Assembly (NCBI GenBank): GCA_050948825.1
Contig: JBMNEO010000003.1
Span: 558,001 to 622,000 of the forward strand
Source of the DNA: DUQX01 sp050948825
GTDB taxonomy: Bacteria; Bacillota; Dethiobacteria; DTU022; UBA8154
Length of the DNA: 64,000 nucleotides
Direction: 5' to 3'
Shown here: one piece after another, positions 7,187 through 14,122 of the stretch
Numbering within the stretch: the first letter of the stretch is position 1
How the letters are laid out: the number at the start of each line of letters is the position of its first letter
Program-made: the position numbers and the translations under genes
Notes under the pieces: model-generated
Told to the model about the DNA's origin: nothing
Seen by the model: only the letters and a program-made list of their open reading frames with translations
Databases searched by the model: none

Positions 7187-9190
7187 CTACCAATCACGAT
7201 CGTCGTCGCGATGATCTTCGCGACGATCGTCACGGCGGTCTTCACGGCGATCCTCACGACGGTCTTCACGTTGATCTTTACGACGGTCTTCACGTTGATC
7301 TTTACGATCGCCTTTTGGAATAAAAACTACATCTCCCGGGAATATCAAGTCCGGGTTCTTGATCTGCGGGTTGGCCGCTATCAGATCGTTCAACGCTACC
7401 CCAAAACGCTTGGCAATCAGAAAGAGTGTATCGCCTTTCTGCACTATATACCTTCTGCCAGGTCTGGGTGGCTTGTGCGAATCAGGAATAAAAACTACAT
7501 CTCCCGGGAATATCAAGTCCGGGTTCTTGATCTGCGGGTTGGCTGCTATCAGATCGTTCAGCGCTACACCAAAACGCTTGGCAATCAGAAAGAGTGTATC
7601 GCCTTTCTGCACTATATACCTTCTGCCAGGTCTGGGTGGCTTATGCGAATCAGGAATAAAAACTACATCTCCCGGGAATATCAAGTCCGGGTTCTTGATC
7701 TGCGGGTTGGCCGCTATCAGATCGTTCAACGCTACACCAAAACGCTTGGCAATCAGAAAGAGTGTATCGCCTTTTTTAACTATATATCTCTTCACCTGAC
7801 GCTCCGGCTTTTTCGGCGGTTTGGGCGGCTCCGGCTTCGGCTCCGGCTTTGGCGGTCGTTTATCTCTGTCGACATCCACCACTATTTCCAGCTGTACGGT
7901 GCGAGTTACTTTAATAAAGATCTCAATCACAGCGGTCTGTTCCAGCTTATAACCATTTTCTCCGATTAACCTGTGCATGATATCGCCAATAATCCGGGCA
8001 CGTATCTGGACATTCATCCCCGGTCGGGCTCCAGGCGCTTTCTTCACAAAACGGAATGGCACATCTTCCCGTGTATGACGCAGCAGGTTTGTTTTGTCGA
8101 CGAAAAAGATCTGCTTATGCAGTGTCCCGCGGACCACAACCTGGTCCTGGCGGACCTCCGTCTCCAGGTCTACTATCTCCCCGAGTATTTCAAAAATTTT
8201 AATTGCCTCTACCGGCAGCTTTACAGTCGAACGCAACGTTTCTCGCTGCAGGACATCTACTACTACGCTCTCGACCTTGAGAAGTTTTTTTACTACTTTA
8301 ATGCCTTCTCCTTCTACTTCTACCACTACTTCGATCTGCAGCGTTTCCGTTACCTTGACAAAAGCCTCAATAATCAGGGTCTGGCGCAGCTCCCTGCTGG
8401 GCGGATCAACCAGCTCAAAATCATCCAGGAACACCTTTACATTGACCTGTACCTCAAAACCCGGCCTAGCACCAGGGATATCCACAGTTTTCGTAAAGGG
8501 AATATCCTCAGCAGCATGGCGTACCAGGTCGCCCTCATCAACAAGGAAAATCTGCTTATGGATTACACCGCGCACAATAACGGTATCTTCCTTAACTTCA
8601 GCGGTAACATCGCGTACCGTAGGAAGAATGCGAAAGATTTTCTTGGCTGTAATGGGGAGCGTAACTGTCCTGGTAATAGTTTCGCTTATCGTATCCTCTC
8701 CAACCACACTGTCTACTTTTAGCAGTTCCTTTTTCACAACTATCTTATCATTGCGAACGTCGGTAACCACTTCGATTTGTTCTGTAACCGTTACCTTAAC
8801 AAATATCTCCAGGATGACGGTTTGTCGAACAGTTTCCCTGTCTTGCAAGTCGGTTTCTACAGTCAGTACTCTTACCTGTACCTGGGCGCTCATCCCGGAT
8901 TGGGTCCCAGGAACATCTACAAATACCCGGAAAGGAATAATTTCCGGCACATGGCGTACAAGGTCCCCCTTATCAACGACAAAGAGCTGCTTATCAATAT
9001 TACCGGTGACTACTACGCCTCCTTCTCGAACCTCTGTCTCAATGTCGATGACATTCGCGATAACATCAAACACTTTTTCGATTTTAAATGGCAACGCTAT
9101 CTCCGACTCTATTGCTTCCCTTTCTTTGGCATCACCGATAACGCGTTCAACTTTGAGCAGCCGTCGATCGATTACTAAGTCCTTGGACAA
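7187..9190 (-). CDS. SipL-like spore morphogenesis/coat protein: three SPOCS domains plus three LysM
   Basis: The 667-residue protein starts at TTG with AAAGGAGGG 7 bases upstream. It has three SPOCS (DUF3794) domains of about 145 residues, at roughly 5-145, 150-295 and 300-450; each opens with LLKVE/DSVV and contains a K/HQxFxVDxxxLxRH stretch. A Lys/Pro hinge follows, then three LysM repeats of 56 residues (YIVxKGDTLFLIAKRFGV) and an Arg/Asp tail ending DW. SPOCS plus LysM is the architecture of Clostridioides difficile SipL, which tethers coat assembly to SpoIVA. The triplication of both parts is unusual. A coat or exosporium role is inferred, and a vegetative peptidoglycan-binding role is possible. 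Confidence 0.85.
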   Translation of the reverse strand: MSKDLVIDRRLLKVERVIGDAKEREAIESEIALPFKIEKVFDVIANVIDIETEVREGGVVVTGNIDKQLFVVDKGDLVRHVPEIIPFRVFVDVPGTQSGMSAQVQVRVLTVETDLQDRETVRQTVILEIFVKVTVTEQIEVVTDVRNDKIVVKKELLKVDSVVGEDTISETITRTVTLPITAKKIFRILPTVRDVTAEVKEDTVIVRGVIHKQIFLVDEGDLVRHAAEDIPFTKTVDIPGARPGFEVQVNVKVFLDDFELVDPPSRELRQTLIIEAFVKVTETLQIEVVVEVEGEGIKVVKKLLKVESVVVDVLQRETLRSTVKLPVEAIKIFEILGEIVDLETEVRQDQVVVRGTLHKQIFFVDKTNLLRHTREDVPFRFVKKAPGARPGMNVQIRARIIGDIMHRLIGENGYKLEQTAVIEIFIKVTRTVQLEIVVDVDRDKRPPKPEPKPEPPKPPKKPERQVKRYIVKKGDTLFLIAKRFGVALNDLIAANPQIKNPDLIFPGDVVFIPDSHKPPRPGRRYIVQKGDTLFLIAKRFGVALNDLIAANPQIKNPDLIFPGDVVFIPDSHKPPRPGRRYIVQKGDTLFLIAKRFGVALNDLIAANPQIKNPDLIFPGDVVFIPKGDRKDQREDRRKDQREDRREDRREDRRDDRREDHRDDDRDW
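7321..7790 (-). repeat. Three tandem 168-bp repeats encoding LysM units
   Basis: Nearly identical units begin at 7321, 7489 and 7657 (spacing exactly 168 bp, 56 codons). Only a few bases differ, many of them silent, which points to recent duplication or gene conversion. The third unit diverges at its promoter-distal edge, where it meets the Lys/Pro hinge. Confidence 0.9.
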
Positions 9191-9204
9191 TGTTCTTCCC
9201 TCCT

Positions 9205-9280
9205 TTCAAGATAGCTTTTTTAATAAAAGCTCACTATAATATATACAATCAACCCCTGTATTGTTACAGGGGTCTAAGGA
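9205..9280 (-). promoter_or_regulatory. Promoter and leader shared with the paralogous gene
   Basis: On the minus strand the order is CTGTAACA, 14 bases, TGTATATATTATA, then TGAGCTTTTATTAAAA with a small AGCTTTT/AAAAGCT hairpin, then GAAAGGAGGGAA before the TTG. The same blocks with the same 14-base spacing lie before the paralog at about 10790-10850. The AC and TATATATTA elements could be read by a sporulation sigma factor such as SigK or SigE, but this is not proven. An 8-bp inverted repeat (9253-9272) overlaps the upstream block. Confidence 0.55.
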
Positions 9281-9315
9281 AATCCGAAATAAAGCCTATA
9301 ATGTATCCTTCTTAA

Positions 9316-10773
9316 TTACCAGCGGTCGTGATCACGCTTGTGGTCGCGATCATGGTCGTGCTTTTTGTCATGATCGCGATCGTGATCATGGTCGCGATCG
9401 CGGCCAGGTTTACGCGGCTTTGGCGGCGGAGTAATGATCGTCCTTTCTCTTTTAACATCCACTACTACTTCCAGCTGAACAGTGCGGGTTACCTTGGCAA
9501 AAATTTCAATTATAGCTGTTTGTTCTAATTTTTTACCCCGATCATCAATAATTCTATGTCTTATATCGCCGATAATGCGGGCACGCACCTGCACATCCAT
9601 ACCGGGACGGGCACCTTTGGCTTTTTTAATAAAACGGAAGGGCACATCTTCTCTGGTATGGCGGACCAGATCGCCGGGATCGACGAAAAAGATCTGTTTA
9701 TGCAGCACTCCCTTTACCAGTATCTCATCAAAACGGGCTTCCGCCTTAAGTTCAACAATCTCTCCCAGGATATCGAAGATCTTTATCGCCTGGACAGGCA
9801 GTTTTACAACCGCCCGCACTGTCTCCTTCTGGAGAACATCGACGACAACGCTGTCGACTTTGAGAAGTTTCTTCACAACAGAGATATTCCTGCCATGAAC
9901 ATCGGTAACCACTTCTATCTGGACCGTTTCCGTCACCTTGACAAAAGCTTCAATAATCAGCATTTGGCGCAGTTCCTTGCTGGGAGGATCGATGAGCTCA
10001 AAATCATCCAGGAATACTTTTACCCTGAATTGCACATCCATCCCCGAGTCTGCCCCCGGTATATCCACTGTTAGCGAAAAGGGAACATCCTCAGATGCAT
10101 GGCGCACCAGTTCACCCTCGTCGACAAAGAAAATCTGCTTATGGATTATACCCCGTAAAATTACCGTATCGGTGCGTATTTCAGCTGTCACATTGCGCAC
10201 TGAAGGTTTAATACGAAATACCTTCCTGGCCGTGATGGGTAATGTTACAGTTGGTGAAATAGTCCTCCTGACCGTGTCTTCACCAACGACGCTGTCAACT
10301 TTTAGGAGTTCTTTATCAACATCGATATCGTGATCGCTGACATCAACCACTACTTCGATCTGTTTTGTTTCCGTCACTTTAACAAATATTTCCAACACGA
10401 TTGTCTGGCGTACAGTTTGAGATTCTATAAATTTGGCTTCTACAGAGATTACTTTTATATCAACGTGAACGTTCATATCACGTTCTGCTCCCTCAACATC
10501 TACCATTACCCGAAAAGGTACTTCCTCCTCTACTGTACGAACGAGATCTCCCTTGTCTACTACAAAAATTTCTTTTTCAATGTTACCGCTGATCTCTACC
10601 GTACCATTGCTTACTTCTGTTTCTACATCGTTTACGTCCGCAATTATATCAAATATTTTAATTACTTTAAAAGGCAGCTCAACATCCGCTTCAATAGTCC
10701 TCCTTACTGTAGTTTCACCGACTACCCGTTCAACCTTGAGCAACCTTTTTTTAACATCTAACCCGTGTGTCAC
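9316..10773 (-). CDS. SPOCS-domain protein, paralog without LysM
   Basis: This 485-residue protein starts at GTG with AAAGGAGGG upstream. It aligns along its length with the SPOCS part of its downstream neighbour: three DUF3794 domains at about 8-150, 155-300 and 303-450, with the same LLKVE/DSVVGE openings and VDxGDLVRH core. Instead of LysM it ends in a His/Asp/Arg/Lys tail (DRDHDHDRDHDKKHDHD then more, ending DRW). The tail could bind metal or lie at a mineral or surface layer; that is speculation. The gene pair arose by duplication and shares its leader sequence, so it is probably expressed at the same stage, likely in the sporulating mother cell. Confidence 0.85.
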   Translation of the reverse strand: MTHGLDVKKRLLKVERVVGETTVRRTIEADVELPFKVIKIFDIIADVNDVETEVSNGTVEISGNIEKEIFVVDKGDLVRTVEEEVPFRVMVDVEGAERDMNVHVDIKVISVEAKFIESQTVRQTIVLEIFVKVTETKQIEVVVDVSDHDIDVDKELLKVDSVVGEDTVRRTISPTVTLPITARKVFRIKPSVRNVTAEIRTDTVILRGIIHKQIFFVDEGELVRHASEDVPFSLTVDIPGADSGMDVQFRVKVFLDDFELIDPPSKELRQMLIIEAFVKVTETVQIEVVTDVHGRNISVVKKLLKVDSVVVDVLQKETVRAVVKLPVQAIKIFDILGEIVELKAEARFDEILVKGVLHKQIFFVDPGDLVRHTREDVPFRFIKKAKGARPGMDVQVRARIIGDIRHRIIDDRGKKLEQTAIIEIFAKVTRTVQLEVVVDVKRERTIITPPPKPRKPGRDRDHDHDRDHDKKHDHDRDHKRDHDRW

Positions 10774-10784
10774 TTTGTTTCCCT

Positions 10785-10855
10785 CCTTTCAATACTGCTT
10801 TTAATAAAGCTCATTATAATATATACATGGGGCTCCCGGAGTGTTACAGATGCTT
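10785..10855 (-). promoter_or_regulatory. Promoter and leader of the SPOCS paralog
   Basis: On the minus strand this region shows CTGTAACA, 14 bases, then TGTATATATTATAATGAG, a CTTTATTAAAAG leader hairpin and a GAAAGGAGGGAA ribosome binding site. These blocks are conserved with those before the neighbouring SPOCS/LysM gene, while the 14-base spacer is not. That pattern is what a promoter would show. Confidence 0.55.
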
Positions 10856-11044
10856 TAATAAAAGCTGTAAAAAGATACGTTTCCATAGCAATTTTTTATT
10901 TGCCCCATGCATAAAAAGAATAACCCCGCTGTTAAAGGAAATTCTCCCTTAATGTAGAAAGAATAATAGGAAAATATAGTTATGGGGTATTTCAGGTATA
11001 ATCAGTAGAGCATGATTTTGTGCTGCTTAAAGGAGATATTACAA

Positions 11045-11773
11045 TTGAGGAGTAATAAAACTGTTGCCCTGGTTCCCGCTTACAATGAGGAAGCACGCAT
11101 TGCCCCGGTTTTGGAGGTAATAACATCCTGTTCATTGGTTAATGAGACAATCGTAATTGACGATGGCTCAAAAGACAGGACGTCTCAAAAGGCAGCGGCC
11201 TTCCCCGTAAAAATAATCAGGTTTGAACAAAACATGGGCAAGGGTGCGGCCCTGCAGGCGGGTCTGGAGGCGGCCCCTGATGCAGCTTACTATATCTTCC
11301 TCGATGCAGATTTGTTACATTTAAAGCACGAACATATCGAAAAATTATTATCTCCCTTATGCGAAACTGAGCCGGCCGCTATGACAATCGGCACTTTCCG
11401 GGACGGAAACAAAACAAAAGTCAACCTCGCCCAGCATTACTTTTCCATCCTTAACGGCCAGCGCGCTTTGAGCAGGGGATTTGTGGAGATACTGCCTGAT
11501 TTGTCCTGGTCACGCTTTGGGGTAGAGATACTGCTGACCAAATATGCAAAGCTTGCACAGGAAAAAGTGACTTATCCGGAACTTAAAGGTTTAACCCATG
11601 TCACCAAGGAAGAAAAACTGGGGTTCTACCGGGGTTTCTGTTATAGGATGCAGATGTACAGGGAATGCCTTTATAGCCTCTTCTGCTATAAAAAAATGAT
11701 CAAATTGCACCCGGGGAATGCTTCCCCCGGGATTTTGCAGCGCATAAAAAACAGGAGGTTGCATCTTGATTAA
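11045..11773 (+). CDS. GT2-family glycosyltransferase
   Basis: I place the start at TTG 11045, 8 bases after AAAGGAG, giving 242 residues. The fold is GT-A: VALVPAYNEEARI at the N-terminus, then IDDGSKDRT, NMGKGAALQAG and the metal-binding FLDADLLHL. No C-terminal membrane segment is seen, so it is probably cytosolic and soluble. It likely transfers a sugar from a nucleotide donor, perhaps to a polyprenyl phosphate or a surface glycan; the substrate cannot be inferred. Its end overlaps the start of the DUF3786 gene by 8 bases, so the two form an operon. Confidence 0.8.
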   Translation: MRSNKTVALVPAYNEEARIAPVLEVITSCSLVNETIVIDDGSKDRTSQKAAAFPVKIIRFEQNMGKGAALQAGLEAAPDAAYYIFLDADLLHLKHEHIEKLLSPLCETEPAAMTIGTFRDGNKTKVNLAQHYFSILNGQRALSRGFVEILPDLSWSRFGVEILLTKYAKLAQEKVTYPELKGLTHVTKEEKLGFYRGFCYRMQMYRECLYSLFCYKKMIKLHPGNASPGILQRIKNRRLHLD

Positions 11774-12398
11774 AAAAAACTTATCAGAAAAAGAAAAATA
11801 CAATCTTGGTGTCGCTTTGGAGATAGCCGTTAATAAGCTTTCCTCGGCCGATCCCCGGCAGGTATCCATGAACAGCGGCGTTCTCTTTAATAGAGAACAG
11901 GATAGCTACATTGTCCCTTATTTAAACAGAAAATATCTGGTTAAACACAGCACCGGTGAAATCAGCCCGATGCATGACGGTAAGGAGGTGTCTATACAGC
12001 TGCGGATTCTTTTTCTTCATTATCTCACTACCGCCGCCGGTGAATCTCTCAAAAATGAATGGATTACCTTTAAAGAGCTTCCAGGGGGAGCGATATATAC
12101 CAGCCCCTACCAGAAAAGAACAATAAAGCCTTTCTTGAAGTATTTCGGCGAACAGCCGCAACGGTTTCAAGAAATCGCCGCTTCTTTAGGGGGAATAAGC
12201 GCTTCCTATGGCGATCTTTGTATGATCCTGCGTCCCTTCCCCAGGGTTCCGGTTGGGTTTGTTCTCTGGGAAGGTGATGAAGAGTTCCCTCCTTCGGCAA
12301 ATATTTTGTACGATGCATCCGCACCCGGCTACCTGCCAACAGAGGATTACGCTCTTCTTCCGGGGATGATCATCTGGGAGATGGCAGCGCTATTGTAG
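11766..12398 (+). CDS. DUF3786 domain protein
   Basis: The TTG start at 11766 has AGGAGG 7 bases upstream and overlaps the glycosyltransferase gene. The 210-residue protein matches the DUF3786 pattern: a middle segment of the type LRILFLHYLTTA, ITFKELPGGAIYTSPY, and a C-terminal WEGDEEFPPSANILYDASA. Members occur in strict anaerobes, often near corrinoid or CO2-fixation genes, and have no established biochemical role. No membrane segment or cofactor motif is evident. Confidence 0.75.
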   Translation: MIKKNLSEKEKYNLGVALEIAVNKLSSADPRQVSMNSGVLFNREQDSYIVPYLNRKYLVKHSTGEISPMHDGKEVSIQLRILFLHYLTTAAGESLKNEWITFKELPGGAIYTSPYQKRTIKPFLKYFGEQPQRFQEIAASLGGISASYGDLCMILRPFPRVPVGFVLWEGDEEFPPSANILYDASAPGYLPTEDYALLPGMIIWEMAALL

Positions 12399-12422
12399 TT
12401 CTAATTTATTGTACAATAATAG

Positions 12423-12455
12423 AAAAAAGACGGATTCTTTCAGCCGTCGTTTTTG
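12423..12455. terminator. Bidirectional terminator between convergent genes
   Basis: AAAAAAGACGG, a short loop, then CCGTCGTTTTT at about 12423-12455 forms a stem with A/T flanks. It can end transcription from the DUF3786 gene on the plus strand and from the GerMN gene on the minus strand. Confidence 0.7.
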
Positions 12456-12487
12456 ATGGGAAATGAGCTTTTTAGGGTCAATCAGCC

Positions 12488-13058
12488 TTAGTTCTTTATT
12501 AGCCCTTCATCGGGATATACAGGTTCGGAAAGGTCCAGATGCCCTGCAAGCGTTTCTATTTCTTCACCTTCGATTAGAAACCTGGCCATCTCAATCTCAG
12601 GAAGTTCTGCTAATGTATTGACGATGCTGTATACGGTCAATATTTCTCCTGTTGAACCTCCCCAGTGCCCGGATCTGATCTCCTCTGAAAAATCTATTGA
12701 AGCGATACCGCCGTTTACCGATACCCCAAGCACTTTAACACCTGCGGGCACTGTCCTGTTCAGTGCCGGGCTATGCGGACCCTTAATCAGCTCCTCGAGT
12801 ATAAGTTTGCTGATATCTCCTTCAATCGCCTCAATAATTCTATCTTCCCTGGCGAGTTTATCCTCATCTTCAGTTGCAAAATATAGTACCCGCATTTATC
12901 TTTCCGGATGGGTTCTTTTCCTGCGGTGTTTCCTGTTCCTTTTCCTCCGGTAGGATTTCCGCAACCGGCCCGGTGGGCTGGAAACAACCCGTTGAGAGCA
13001 AAAACACAGCCACGGTAAAGAATACAATAGTTTTAAGAATAACCCTTATTACGGACAA
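12488..13058 (-). pseudogene. GerMN-domain lipoprotein, split by a frameshift
   Basis: The upstream frame (TTG at 13058, ending 12870) encodes a lipoprotein signal peptide (hydrophobic stretch, LLSTGC) and a Pro/Glu linker. The downstream frame (ATG at 12895 to 12488, 135 residues) is a complete GerMN domain: VLYFATEDED, then LIKGPHSPALNRTVPAGVKV and SIDFSEEI. The two frames overlap by 26 bases in a single reading shift near 12885-12897, so one base change would restore one lipoprotein of about 190 residues, the GerM layout. GerM acts in sporulation and germination. It may be a true frameshift, a sequencing error, or translation restarting at the ATG within the overlap. Confidence 0.7.
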
Positions 13059-13103
13059 ATGAGACGTTACCCCCTTTTCCCACCTGCTGGATAAGGTTTG
13101 CTT

Positions 13104-13997
13104 TTATTCAATCTTTATTTCGGCAGGATCAAGGATCCATATTTCCGTTGTTTGCGGCAAGGTATTTTTAGTTATTACCAGCGGTTTATTCCCTTTTTTC
13201 TCTACAACCCCCTCGCCTTCCAGGAAAGAATCGCAGTTGGAAATAGGCCAGTTCCTGGTAGCTCTTGTCCCATAATGCATTGGTACAACCACCAAAGGTG
13301 CCAGCTGTTCAACTACCTGCCGCGCTTCAAGGGCATCTATTGTATAATGCCCTCCCACCGGTATAAATAAAATATCCACAGGGGCAATCTTTTCGACATC
13401 CCCTTCATGGAGAAGATGACCGAGATCCCCCAGGTGGGCCAGTCTTATACCGGCAATATCATAGACGAATACTGTATTTCTCCCTCTCAACTTGCCGGAA
13501 GCTTCGTCATGATAGGTGGGAATACCGGTAATGCTGATATCTCCTTCTTTATATGAAACTGTTTCCCATCCTAGGCCGTCGGGGGTTAAACCCCTGATAA
13601 TCTCAGCCGCGGGGGCTGCTTCCGCATAATTATGGTCCATGTGCTCATGGCTTATTGTTACCAGATCCGCCTCTTTTTGCAGTGTCCCATAACCGACCTG
13701 CGGAGAATAAGGATCGATTAAAACACTGAATCCTCCGGTCTCCAAAAAAAAGCAGGAATGCCCCAGATACTGAATTATCAGCTCACCTTCCCGGCCTTGT
13801 TCGCCTGCAGCCGATTGTTCATCTGCACTAATTTCATCTTGCGTATTATAATCAAATTCAGTTTCTGTATGAAATTCTGCTTCAGGCTTAGTCCTTTCTG
13901 ATTCCGTCAGCGCACGATAACCGGTCCAGCAAACAACTATAATCAACAGAACCAAAACACCGCAGATGACAGCCTTCTTTTGCCTGTTTTCTCGCAA
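13104..13997 (-). CDS. Membrane-anchored metallo-beta-lactamase-fold hydrolase (UlaG-like)
   Basis: The start is placed at TTG 13997, just after GAGGAGGGG, giving 297 residues; earlier in-frame starts lack such a site. One N-terminal membrane helix (VICGVLVLLIIVVCWTGY) is followed by an acidic linker. The MBL domain then shows YLGHSCF, LIDPYSP, the zinc motif SHEHMDHN, later HLGDLGH and VPMHYGT. The domain resembles L-ascorbate-6-phosphate lactonase-type hydrolases, but most such genes have unknown substrates. The catalytic part should face outward. It lies just upstream of the GerMN lipoprotein gene on the same strand. Confidence 0.8.
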   Translation of the reverse strand: MRENRQKKAVICGVLVLLIIVVCWTGYRALTESERTKPEAEFHTETEFDYNTQDEISADEQSAAGEQGREGELIIQYLGHSCFFLETGGFSVLIDPYSPQVGYGTLQKEADLVTISHEHMDHNYAEAAPAAEIIRGLTPDGLGWETVSYKEGDISITGIPTYHDEASGKLRGRNTVFVYDIAGIRLAHLGDLGHLLHEGDVEKIAPVDILFIPVGGHYTIDALEARQVVEQLAPLVVVPMHYGTRATRNWPISNCDSFLEGEGVVEKKGNKPLVITKNTLPQTTEIWILDPAEIKIE

Positions 13998-14122
13998 AAC
14001 CCCTCCTCCTCTCATGCCTGAGGCTGTGCCCGGCATTTCTTTTTCACTATTATTTTTATGAAGGCAAATGAACAATATGCCCTAAAAATAATGGAGAGGA
14101 GGTATTCCATATTTCTTCTTGT

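Noticed and set aside
7321..7790. Regular repeats that could suggest a CRISPR array
   Set aside because: The unit is 168 bp with no spacers and encodes LysM domains in frame.
7211..10804. Long plus-strand open frames across the SPOCS genes
   Set aside because: They are antisense to the SPOCS/LysM genes, lack ribosome binding sites and show repetitive, biased composition that mirrors the real coding strand.
12409..12423. Palindrome TTATTGTACAATAA after the DUF3786 gene
   Set aside because: Short, AT-only palindrome in an intergenic gap next to a good terminator; no sign of an operator for either convergent gene.
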